A stretch of 64,000 bases of DNA from Salinarimonas chemoclinalis. GTDB taxonomy: Bacteria; Pseudomonadota; Alphaproteobacteria; Rhizobiales; Beijerinckiaceae. Location: assembly GCF_041514305.1 (NCBI RefSeq), contig NZ_JBGMWH010000007.1, forward strand, positions 119,230-183,229. The letters are read 5' to 3'. Below are positions 1-6,752 of this stretch, piece after piece. Within the stretch, counting starts at the first letter, position 1. Each line of letters starts with the position of its first letter. Position numbers and translations under genes: made by a program. The notes below the pieces were generated by a model. The model saw only the letters and a list, made by a program, of their open reading frames with translations. It had not been told where the DNA came from and ran no database searches.

Positions 1-876
1 CGCCACCATGTGGTGGATCGTGTGGAGGTTGTTGCCGTTCGTGTACCAGCGGGCGAGCGCGCTCGCCTCGATCGTGCGCGTGTTGCGCGCCGGATCCGGC
101 TCGCCGTAGACGTCGAGCCCGAAATGCTCCGGCAGCTCGATGAGGTAGTGCGCCGGCTCGGCGACGAGGACGAGCGGGACGAGCCAGGCGAGCACGAAGA
201 ACAGGTCGCCGGTGAGCACCGTGTAGGCGATCGCGACGGCGATCACGAGGCCGAACAGCCGGTACTCCGAGCGGATCTGCGCGGCGGTGCGCTCGTTGCG
301 CACACCCTCGACGGGACGCCCGAGGCACGCGTCGACGATGCGGCCGGCGAGCGCCACGAAGCGGCCGGGCGAGAGCGCGGCGAGCGCGAGTTTCAGCGGG
401 GAGTCGAGGCCGCGCTTGGGATAGTCGAAGAACTCCTCGTTCTCCGGGGTGCCGAGCCGGGCGTGGTGGCGCAGGTGCGAGTAGCGGTAGTGCGCGTAGG
501 AGCTCAGCATCGGCAGCCCGCAGAGGATGCCGAGCGCGCGGCTGAGGCCCTGCGAGCGGAAGGCGTGGTTGTGCAGGAGCTCGTGCTGCAGCTCCGTGAA
601 GTGGGCGTAGAACAGCCCCAGGACGAGCATCGCCCCGAGGACGGCCGGGACGCTCCAGGGCGCCGGGATCGCGTCGCGCAGCGCGATCACGCTCCCGGCG
701 GCGACGATGACGCCGAGCGCGAAGCCGTAGACGAGCAGGAAGCGCGCGGGCGTGCGCTGGAGCGCGGCGAGGCGGGTCTCGCGGACGGCCTCGGCGGAGG
801 CGGCCTGGGCCGGGACGGTCCGGGCGGAGGGCGCGGTCGCGGCGGTCGCGGCGACGAGAAGGTCGGTATCGGCCAT
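1..876 (-). CDS. Fatty acid desaturase (partial, 3' end beyond window)
   Basis: Membrane di-iron desaturase that would introduce a double bond into a fatty acyl chain or related lipid. Reading the minus strand from the ATG at 876 gives an open frame to the window edge with the three histidine boxes of the family: HELLHNH, then YRYSHLRHH, then NNLHTIHH close to the edge. Hydrophobic stretches lie after the N-terminal tail (around residues 45-90) and again between boxes two and three. The C-terminus is missing because the gene runs off position 1. Substrate is not decidable: homologues include acyl-lipid desaturases and carotenoid ketolase-like enzymes. A perfect inverted repeat lies 43 bases upstream of the start. 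Confidence 0.85.
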   Translation of the reverse strand, partial: MADTDLLVAATAATAPSARTVPAQAASAEAVRETRLAALQRTPARFLLVYGFALGVIVAAGSVIALRDAIPAPWSVPAVLGAMLVLGLFYAHFTELQHELLHNHAFRSQGLSRALGILCGLPMLSSYAHYRYSHLRHHARLGTPENEEFFDYPKRGLDSPLKLALAALSPGRFVALAGRIVDACLGRPVEGVRNERTAAQIRSEYRLFGLVIAVAIAYTVLTGDLFFVLAWLVPLVLVAEPAHYLIELPEHFGLDVYGEPDPARNTRTIEASALARWYTNGNNLHTIHHMVA

Positions 877-918
877 GGTTCGGAGATCCTCGGCGGTGAG
901 TGGGACCCCGCATCTCTC

Positions 919-938
919 TACGTAGAATCACCTACGTA
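919..938. promoter_or_regulatory. Perfect inverted repeat upstream of the desaturase (candidate operator)
   Basis: The arms TACGTAG (919-925) and CTACGTA (932-938) are perfect reverse complements separated by six bases, in an unusually AT-rich intergenic stretch (about 915-985). The site lies 43-62 bases upstream of the desaturase ATG on the minus strand, where a repressor would block transcription. The size and symmetry fit a dimeric helix-turn-helix regulator. No regulator gene is next to it in the window, so the binder is unknown. Confidence 0.5.
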
Positions 939-1020
939 AAACCACGCAATGTAAAATCAGAAGTTATATATTACGCATCAGCGCTTCTAATGATCGGTAT
1001 TCCTCGTCGCGCACGGCGGA

Positions 1021-1052
1021 GCCGACGCCCCGCCTTCGGGCGGGACGTCGGC
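1021..1052 (-). terminator. Hairpin downstream of the EamA gene
   Basis: Two 14-base arms (1021-1034 and 1039-1052) with one mismatch close on a TTCG tetraloop. The hairpin sits 40-71 bases past the stop of the minus-strand EamA gene. There is no clear T run, so it may be a Rho-assisted or 3'-end-stabilising structure rather than a textbook intrinsic terminator. Confidence 0.5.
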
Positions 1053-1091
1053 TCGCGCGCGGGACGCGGCTGCGGCTCGGCTGCGACCCGG

Positions 1092-2078
1092 CTAGCTGCG
1101 CCAGGGCTGCGCCGCCGCGGCCGCCAGCGAGGGCGGCGGCGCGGGCTCCCGCGGCGCCCGCTCGGGGCCGAGGCGCGCGGCGTTGGTGAGCGCGGCGCCT
1201 GCGATGGTGACCATGCCGCCGAGCAGCACGCCGTATCCCGGCAGAATGCCCCAGTAGAGCACCTCGAGCGCCGTCGCCACGACGGGCAGGAGGTAGAGCA
1301 GCCCCGCCGCCCGACCCGCCGGAACGGAGCGCAGCGCCCAGGACCACAGCACGTATGCGGCGAGCCCCGGCAGCGTCGCGAGGTACAGGACCGCGAGCAG
1401 CGACGGGAGCGGCACGGTCCCCGACAGCATCAGGCTCGCGCCCTCGTGGCCGAAGGGCAGGAGCAGCAGCGTGCCGATCCAGATGCTGTAGGCGGTCAGC
1501 TCGAAGGGGCCCCATCCGCGCGCCAGGAGCCGCTTCGTGAGAACGAAGGCGATGGCCTGGAAGAACGTGGCGAGCAGCACGAACCAGGCGCCGGCGGTGA
1601 AGCGCACGCCCTCGCTCGCGTTCGTGGCGATGACCGTGACGCCGACGCAGGCGAGGCCGATCCCCGCCCAGCCGCGCCGGCCCATGCGCTCGCCCAGGAA
1701 GGCGAGCGCCAGGATCGCGGTGAAGACGGGTGTCGCGTTGTAGACGAGGCTCGCGGCGCTGGCGCTGAGCGTGAGTTCGCCGATGTTGAGGGCGAGCGCG
1801 TAGCCGAACACGCCGAAGAAGCCCAGCGCGACGAGCAGCGCCACGTCCGTCGCGCCGCGCGGCAGGCGCGGCCGCCAGACGAAGGCCGCCGCCACGAGGA
1901 CGAGGGAGGTGGTCGCGTAGCGCGCCACGGCCATCTGCGCGGGATCGAAGGCCTCCATGGCGAGCCGGATGGCGGGAAAGACCGATCCCCAGAGGAAGAC
2001 GGTCACGCCGAGGGCGGCCGCGACGCGGATGCCCCCGGAGGCTGCCGCGTCGGGCGCGGCGGAGAGTGGGGCGGCCAC
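1092..2078 (-). CDS. EamA/DMT-family transporter
   Basis: Drug/metabolite-transporter superfamily exporter of the inner membrane, about 328 residues with ten predicted hydrophobic helices in two EamA repeats (roughly residues 15-145 and 155-290). The first repeat contains the typical FLWGSVFPAIR start and a PVFTAILALAFLGER motif. The C-terminal tail is Ala/Pro-rich and hydrophilic. I chose the GTG at 2078 because it lies two bases after the stop of the upstream SDR gene, which implies translational coupling; a longer reading of the same frame only runs through that gene. Substrate is unknown; amino acids or small metabolites are typical of the family. Confidence 0.85.
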   Translation of the reverse strand: MAAPLSAAPDAAASGGIRVAAALGVTVFLWGSVFPAIRLAMEAFDPAQMAVARYATTSLVLVAAAFVWRPRLPRGATDVALLVALGFFGVFGYALALNIGELTLSASAASLVYNATPVFTAILALAFLGERMGRRGWAGIGLACVGVTVIATNASEGVRFTAGAWFVLLATFFQAIAFVLTKRLLARGWGPFELTAYSIWIGTLLLLPFGHEGASLMLSGTVPLPSLLAVLYLATLPGLAAYVLWSWALRSVPAGRAAGLLYLLPVVATALEVLYWGILPGYGVLLGGMVTIAGAALTNAARLGPERAPREPAPPPSLAAAAAQPWRS

Positions 2079-2080
2079 GG

Positions 2081-2818
2081 TCAGGCGCTCGCGCGCACGA
2101 GGCCGCCGTCCACGAGCAGGCTCTGGCCGGTGATGTAGGACGACTCGTCCGAGACGAGGAAGGCGGCGGTGCGGGCCACCTCGGCCACGGTGGCGTACCG
2201 GCCCGCCGGGATCGCCGCGCGGCGCGCCTCGTCGAGCGGGTAGGAATCCACGAATCCCGGCAGGATCGCGTTGGCGCGGATCCCGTGCTCGGCGTAGCGC
2301 TCGGCGTAGAGGCGCGTCCAGGCGCCGAGCGCGGCGCGCAGGGTGGACGAGACCGGCATGGCGAGATCGGGCGCGCGCGCCGTGAAGCTCGAGATCGTCA
2401 CGATCGCCCCGCGGCCGCGCTTCAGCATCAGCGGCGTCGTCAGCCGCGCGAGCCGCGTCACGCTGAGCACGACGAGGTCGAAGCCGTGCCGCCAGGTCTC
2501 GTCGGAGAGGCCGACGAGGTCGCCCTTCGGGGGATGGCCGGTATTGTTGACCACCGCGTCGACGCGCCCCCAGCGCTCGACCGTGGCCGCGACGAGGCGC
2601 TCGATGTCGTCGGGCTCGGTCACCGAGCCGACGACCGAGAGGCCGCCGATCTCGGCGGCCACGGCCTGCGCGGCGCCGGAGGGAGACATGACGGCGACCC
2701 GCCAGCCGCGGCCGGCGAGCTCGCGGGCGATCCCCGCCCCGATGCCGCGGCCCGCGGCGGTGACGATGGCGACCGGAGCGTCCGCTGCCTTCGCCCGTGC
2801 TTCGTTGGATGTCATCAC
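2081..2818 (-). CDS. Atypical SDR-family protein (catalytic YxxxK missing)
   Basis: A 245-residue short-chain dehydrogenase/reductase fold protein. The cofactor-binding TAAGRGIG motif (about residues 20-27), the NNTG motif and the C-terminal TGQSLLVDGG motif are present. Where SDRs carry the catalytic YxxxK, this protein reads MPVSSTLRAAL, so both Tyr and Lys are replaced. This resembles a known FabG-like subgroup that lacks a perfect catalytic tetrad, and the protein may bind NAD(P) without classical reductase chemistry. It is the first gene of a two-gene unit with the EamA exporter and is transcribed divergently from the LysR regulator starting at 3026. Confidence 0.85.
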   Translation of the reverse strand: MMTSNEARAKAADAPVAIVTAAGRGIGAGIARELAGRGWRVAVMSPSGAAQAVAAEIGGLSVVGSVTEPDDIERLVAATVERWGRVDAVVNNTGHPPKGDLVGLSDETWRHGFDLVVLSVTRLARLTTPLMLKRGRGAIVTISSFTARAPDLAMPVSSTLRAALGAWTRLYAERYAEHGIRANAILPGFVDSYPLDEARRAAIPAGRYATVAEVARTAAFLVSDESSYITGQSLLVDGGLVRASA

Positions 2819-2960
2819 GGCCTCTTTCCATGCATCTCGATGTGCTGTTCAATTGGGGGTACGTCGCGGCCGCCTGTCGCGAGAGAAGCACGCATGCGGC
2901 GCGAGAGATTATCTGTCGGGCCGCCGGCGGCCCCCCGGCCCGGAACCCGGCCGGGGACGA

Positions 2961-2996
2961 GGCCGCCGAGACGGCCGCCGAGACCGCCGCCGAGAC
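2961..2996. repeat. Three tandem 12-bp units in the LysR leader
   Basis: The unit GGCCGCCGAGAC occurs at 2961-2972 and 2973-2984 and, with one change at its first base, at 2985-2996. It ends 29 bases before the LysR start. One of several short tandem duplications in this window. Confidence 0.6.
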
Positions 2997-3025
2997 CCCG
3001 GCGAGAGGGAGCCGAGGAGCCCACC

Positions 3026-3943
3026 ATGACGCTCAAGCCCTCGCCCTTCGGCCCGATGCCGCCGCTCAACGCCCTGCGTGCCTTCGAGGCGAGCGCGCGG
3101 CTCGGCGCCTTCGCGGCGGCGGCGGAGGAGCTCGGCGTCACCCAGGGCGCCGTCGCGCAGCAGGTGCGGGCGCTCGAGGCGGTGCTCGGCGAGCCGCTGT
3201 TCGAGCGCCGCGCCCGCGGGCTCGCGCTCACCACGCGGGGCGAGGCCTTCGTCGAGCCCGTGCGGCGCGCCTTCGAGCTGATCGGCCAGGCGACGGCGAG
3301 CGCGGCGGCGCCCGCGGCCCGGCGCACGGCGGTGACGCTGAGCGTGCCGCCGACCTTCGCCGCCCGCTGGCTGGTCCCGCGGCTCGAGCGCTTCACGCGC
3401 CGCCATCCGACCGTGGACGTGCGCATCCTCGCGGTGGAGCGGCGCGTGCGGATCGGCCCGCGCGGGGAGGCCGATCTCGGCGTGCGCTACGGGGTCGCGC
3501 CCTTCGAGGGACTGGTGGCGGACCGGCTCGAGAGCCTGCCGCTGGTGCCGGTCTGCACCCCGGCCTACGCCGACCGGCACGGGCTCGCCGGAGGTCCGGC
3601 GCGGCTCGCGGGCGCGGTGCTCCTGCACGACGCGCACGCCCTGTGGCCGTCCTGGCTCGCCGCCTTCGGCGCGGGCGGGATCGACGCGAGCCGGGGCTTG
3701 CGCTTCAGCCAGACCACGCTCGCCCTCGACGCGGCGCTCGGCGGCCAGGGCGTCGCGTTGGCCCCCGAGCCGTTCGTCGCCTCGGACCTGCGCGAGGGCC
3801 GCCTCGCGGCGCCCTTCGGCCCCGAGCGGGTGCTCGCGAGCGCCGCCGGCCTCTGGGTCGTCGCCGCGCCGGGCCGGCGCACCGAGCCCGTCGAGGCGAT
3901 GCGCGCCTGGCTCGTCGAGGAGGCCGCCGAGAACGCCCGGTGA
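3026..3943 (+). CDS. LysR-family transcriptional regulator (GcvA-like)
   Basis: DNA-binding regulator of 305 residues. The N-terminal winged helix-turn-helix spans about residues 10-68 (LNALRAFEASARLGAFAAAAEELGV..., QQVRALEAVLGEPLFER), followed by a periplasmic-binding-like effector domain from about residue 95. The layout LPPLNALRAFEA is typical of GcvA-type LysR proteins. The start at 3026 is preceded by a GGAG-containing stretch at 3014-3019. It is divergent from the SDR-EamA pair with about 200 bases between them, the classic arrangement for a LysR protein controlling the opposite unit. Effector unknown. Confidence 0.88.
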   Translation: MTLKPSPFGPMPPLNALRAFEASARLGAFAAAAEELGVTQGAVAQQVRALEAVLGEPLFERRARGLALTTRGEAFVEPVRRAFELIGQATASAAAPAARRTAVTLSVPPTFAARWLVPRLERFTRRHPTVDVRILAVERRVRIGPRGEADLGVRYGVAPFEGLVADRLESLPLVPVCTPAYADRHGLAGGPARLAGAVLLHDAHALWPSWLAAFGAGGIDASRGLRFSQTTLALDAALGGQGVALAPEPFVASDLREGRLAAPFGPERVLASAAGLWVVAAPGRRTEPVEAMRAWLVEEAAENAR

Positions 3944-3967
3944 GCGCGGCCCGGCCTCGCGGCGCCC

Positions 3968-5752
3968 TCAGGCCACCGCGGCCCTCGGCGCGACATCCGC
4001 CGCCTGCGCGTCCACCCGCGCGGCCCCGAACAGGTCACCCTGGAGGTAGTCCACCCCCCAGCCCGCGAGCATGACGGCGGCTTCCTCGGTCTCGACCCAT
4101 TCCGCCACGGTGGGGATGCCGAGGTGGTGGGCGAGGTCGATCAGGGTGCGCACGAAGAAGCGGTCGTCCGGCGAGCGGGCGAGGTTCTGGACGAAGGCGC
4201 CGTCGATCTTGACGAGGTCCACGGGGAAGTCGCGCAGGTGGCGGAAGGAGGTGTGGCCGGCCCCGAAATCGTCGAGGGCGATGGCGACGCCCAGCGCCTT
4301 CATCGCGTCGAGCCGACCGCGGGTCGCGTCGGGATCGCGCACGGCGACCGTTTCCGTCACCTCGACGATGAGCCGCTCGGCGACGCCCGGATGCGCGCCC
4401 AGCGTCGCGGCGAGGATGCCGAGCCAGTCCGGCGTCTCCAGCGTGAGGGGCGAGAGGTTGATCGACAGGCGCTCCTCGGGATGGGCGAGGAGCCGGCGGG
4501 CCGCGAGTTCGAGCACGCGCGCGTCGAGCAGGGGCACGAGCCCGGCGCGCTCGACGAGCGGGATGATGTCGGCGGCGCCGACGATGCGCCCGTCCTCCTC
4601 GCGGATTCGCGCGAGCGCCTCGTGGAAGGCGACGCGGCGCGTGCCGCCGGCCTCGACCACCGGCTGGCGGGCGGCGACGACGCGGCGCTCGTTGAGCGCG
4701 GCGATGACGTCGAGCTCGCGCCCCGCCCGCGGCGCAGGCCCGCCGCGCAGCGTGCCGGGGCGGTAGATCTGCCAGCCGGCGGCGGTGCGGCGGCTCGCGG
4801 TGAGCGCTTCCTCGGCCCGGCGCAGCAGGCCCGCCGCTTCGCTCGCGTGGTCGGGGGCGCTCGCCGCGCCGATGGCGACGCGCACGGAGACCGGGCCGCG
4901 GGGCGTCTGCAGCGGCGCGCCCTCGACGCCCGCACGCAGGCGCTCGGCGGCGATCGGCGCCTGATCGAGGGTGCAGGACAGGAGCGCGACGCCGAAGCGG
5001 TTCGAGGCATAACGCGCGAACACGTCGCGGCGGCGCATCACCACCGCCGCGCGGCGCATCGCCTCCTCGATGGCGAGGTCCGCGACCTCGAAGCCGTGCT
5101 CCTCGTTGAGCCGCTCGAGGCCCTCGATCGACATGACGAGGAGCGTCATCGGGCGGTTCGCCCGCGCCGCGGCCGTGACGTCACGGCCGATCTGCGCGAG
5201 GAAGGCCGCCCGCGTGTCGGGACCCGACTGCGCCTCGCGCGCGACCGGGGCGAGGCGCAGCACGCCGTGGGCGAAGACCGGGCGGCCCTCGGAATCCGCG
5301 TACCAGCGGCCGGTGTCCTCCACCTGGACGCAGCCGTCCGCGGCGGCGCCGTGGGTGCCGCGGGCGGCGGCGGGCAGGCGCAGCAGGTAGGTGGCGCGAT
5401 AGGGCACGCCCGCGCCGGAGGCAGCCTGCGCGCTCTCCACCCGGCCGGCGTCGAGCACGGCGTCGTGTCGCGTGCGCCCGCCGATGTCCTCGCAGGCGAG
5501 CCCGAAGGCCGCACCGGTGGCGAAGGGCGCCAGGTCGGGCAGGCCGAAGACCTCGGGGGCGTTGGCGCTCCAGGCGAGCGCGTCGCTTCCCACGTCCCAG
5601 TCGTAGACGACCTCGCCGATCGAGGTGAGCACCGAGCGCGGGTCGAGGGGGCCGCGGGCACGCTCGGGCCGGCACGCGGCGGGCTTCGCTCCGGCCTCGC
5701 TGCGGCCGGTCTCGCGTCTCGCGCCGCCGGGGCGTGCTCCCTCGAATTCCAT
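3968..5752 (-). CDS. PAS-like/degenerate GGDEF/EAL cyclic-di-GMP phosphodiesterase
   Basis: A 594-residue cytoplasmic signalling protein. A PAS-like sensor region occupies about residues 40-175 (SIGEVVYDWDVGSDALAWS...). The GGDEF domain follows at about 190-325, but its signature is degenerate: the active-site stretch reads RYASNRFGV, so cyclase activity is not expected. The C-terminal EAL domain (about 340-580) looks intact: FHEALARI (EALxR), INLS, VEVTE, LDDFGAG, KIDGAF and VAEWVE carry the metal-binding and catalytic residues. The protein therefore probably hydrolyses c-di-GMP, with the GGDEF fold perhaps sensing GTP. The neighbouring genes give no hint of the controlled output. The hydrophilic N-terminal 35 residues may be over-extended. 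Confidence 0.88.
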   Translation of the reverse strand: MEFEGARPGGARRETGRSEAGAKPAACRPERARGPLDPRSVLTSIGEVVYDWDVGSDALAWSANAPEVFGLPDLAPFATGAAFGLACEDIGGRTRHDAVLDAGRVESAQAASGAGVPYRATYLLRLPAAARGTHGAAADGCVQVEDTGRWYADSEGRPVFAHGVLRLAPVAREAQSGPDTRAAFLAQIGRDVTAAARANRPMTLLVMSIEGLERLNEEHGFEVADLAIEEAMRRAAVVMRRRDVFARYASNRFGVALLSCTLDQAPIAAERLRAGVEGAPLQTPRGPVSVRVAIGAASAPDHASEAAGLLRRAEEALTASRRTAAGWQIYRPGTLRGGPAPRAGRELDVIAALNERRVVAARQPVVEAGGTRRVAFHEALARIREEDGRIVGAADIIPLVERAGLVPLLDARVLELAARRLLAHPEERLSINLSPLTLETPDWLGILAATLGAHPGVAERLIVEVTETVAVRDPDATRGRLDAMKALGVAIALDDFGAGHTSFRHLRDFPVDLVKIDGAFVQNLARSPDDRFFVRTLIDLAHHLGIPTVAEWVETEEAAVMLAGWGVDYLQGDLFGAARVDAQAADVAPRAAVA

Positions 5753-5856
5753 GACGTCCCCGTCCCCCGCCCGTCGCCGCGCGAGCCCGCGCGCGCAGGT
5801 TCTCGGCGACGACGATGGGAGCGGAGGGTTAACGAAGGGTGAAGAACGGCGCGAGA

Positions 5857-5868
5857 CTTGCTAGCAAG
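5857..5868. promoter_or_regulatory. 12-bp perfect palindrome upstream of the EAL gene
   Basis: CTTGCTAGCAAG is a perfect palindrome about 105 bases upstream of the EAL-protein start on the minus strand, and just inside the longer version of the small plus-strand gene starting at 5839. It stands out in the local GC-rich sequence. An operator role is only a possibility. Confidence 0.3.
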
Positions 5869-5943
5869 GAGGCGTCGTCCACATCGGAGGCCGCGGCGTT
5901 GCATAACGAGACATTAACGCGAGGGACCGAATGCCGCGCGCTC

Positions 5944-6144
5944 GTGCCTCTGGAGCCGCGGGCGCGAACGTCGCGCGCGGCCGCCGGACGTCCCGACGCC
6001 GGCTTCCTCACCCAGCTCATCGCCTGCGAACGGCGGCTGCCGGCCTATCGCGAGCGCCGCCGCGCCGAGCCGGCGGACGGCGCGGCGCGGTACGGCGCGA
6101 CGGCGGCGCCCGGCGCACGGCCGGGCTGGTCGCGCAGCCTCTGA
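5944..6144 (+). CDS. Small conserved hypothetical protein (Rhizobiales type)
   Basis: A short protein whose C-terminal half reads DAGFLTQLIACERRLPAYRE followed by RRRAEP and a Tyr-Gly-Ala segment. That pattern (R-P-x-A-x-F-L-x-Q-L-I-A ... R-x-R-R-R-A-E-P ... Y) is one I associate with small hypothetical proteins common in Hyphomicrobiales. The start is uncertain: GTG at 5944 gives 66 residues, while the ATG at 5839 in the same frame gives 101 residues and would overlap the EAL promoter region. Function unknown; no membrane segment or signal peptide is seen. The rest of the 5753-6278 gap contains only this candidate gene and a palindrome. Confidence 0.45.
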   Translation: MPLEPRARTSRAAAGRPDAGFLTQLIACERRLPAYRERRRAEPADGAARYGATAAPGARPGWSRSL

Positions 6145-6278
6145 GCCCGGGCGCATCCGAACCCCGACACCGGCCTGGAGCCCGACGCGTCCGATTCTGG
6201 CGCGATCGTTCAAGCCCCGCCCGCAGAACGCCGTAGCCTTCGATGATCGGGTCCGCCCGCGACCCGCCGGAGGTGACG

Positions 6279-6752
6279 ATGGAGTTCGAGATCAACGGCG
6301 CGCGCGCGTCGATTCCAGAAGCCATGCGCGAGGATCGACTCCTCTGGGTCCTGCGGGACGCGTTCGGCCTGCGCGGTCCGCGCTACGGCTGCGGTGTAGG
6401 GGCCTGCGGCGCCTGCACCGTCCACGTCGACGGACGCGCGGAACGCTCCTGCCTGCTCACGGCCGGCGACGTCGCGGCCCGTCGCGTGGTGACCCTCGAG
6501 GGGCTCGGCGCCGGCCGGACGGACGGCCTGCATCCGGTCCAGCGCGCTTGGATCGAGGAGCGTGTTCCGCAATGCGGCTATTGCCAGAACGGCCAGATCA
6601 TGACGGCCGCCGCGCTCCTGGGCGCGGCACCGCCGGCCGATTCCGAGGAGGTCGCGGCGACCCTGGACACCGTGCTCTGCCGGTGCGGGACGCACGACCG
6701 CATCCGCCGCGCGATCGCCCGCGCCCGGGTTCTCGTGCGGGAGGGCGCGTGA
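6279..6752 (+). CDS. (2Fe-2S)-binding subunit of a molybdenum hydroxylase (IorA-like)
   Basis: Small electron-transfer subunit (157 residues) of a xanthine-oxidase-family hydroxylase. The plant-type ferredoxin cluster motif is CGVGACGACTV with a later Cys (RSCLL); the second [2Fe-2S] domain has QCGYCQNGQ and LCRCGTH. The ATG at 6279 follows a strong GGAGGTGA ribosome-binding site; an earlier in-frame ATG at 6243 lacks one. Its stop overlaps the next start (TGATG), so the subunits are translationally coupled. The two-subunit form without a separate FAD subunit is typical of isoquinoline 1-oxidoreductase-like or aldehyde dehydrogenase-like enzymes, which pass electrons to a cytochrome or quinone rather than NAD. 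Confidence 0.9.
   Translation: MEFEINGARASIPEAMREDRLLWVLRDAFGLRGPRYGCGVGACGACTVHVDGRAERSCLLTAGDVAARRVVTLEGLGAGRTDGLHPVQRAWIEERVPQCGYCQNGQIMTAAALLGAAPPADSEEVAATLDTVLCRCGTHDRIRRAIARARVLVREGA

Noticed and set aside
10..939. Long plus-strand open frame at the left edge
   Set aside because: It is Arg/Glu/Asp-rich with no family resemblance and lies opposite the desaturase, whose histidine boxes are clear.
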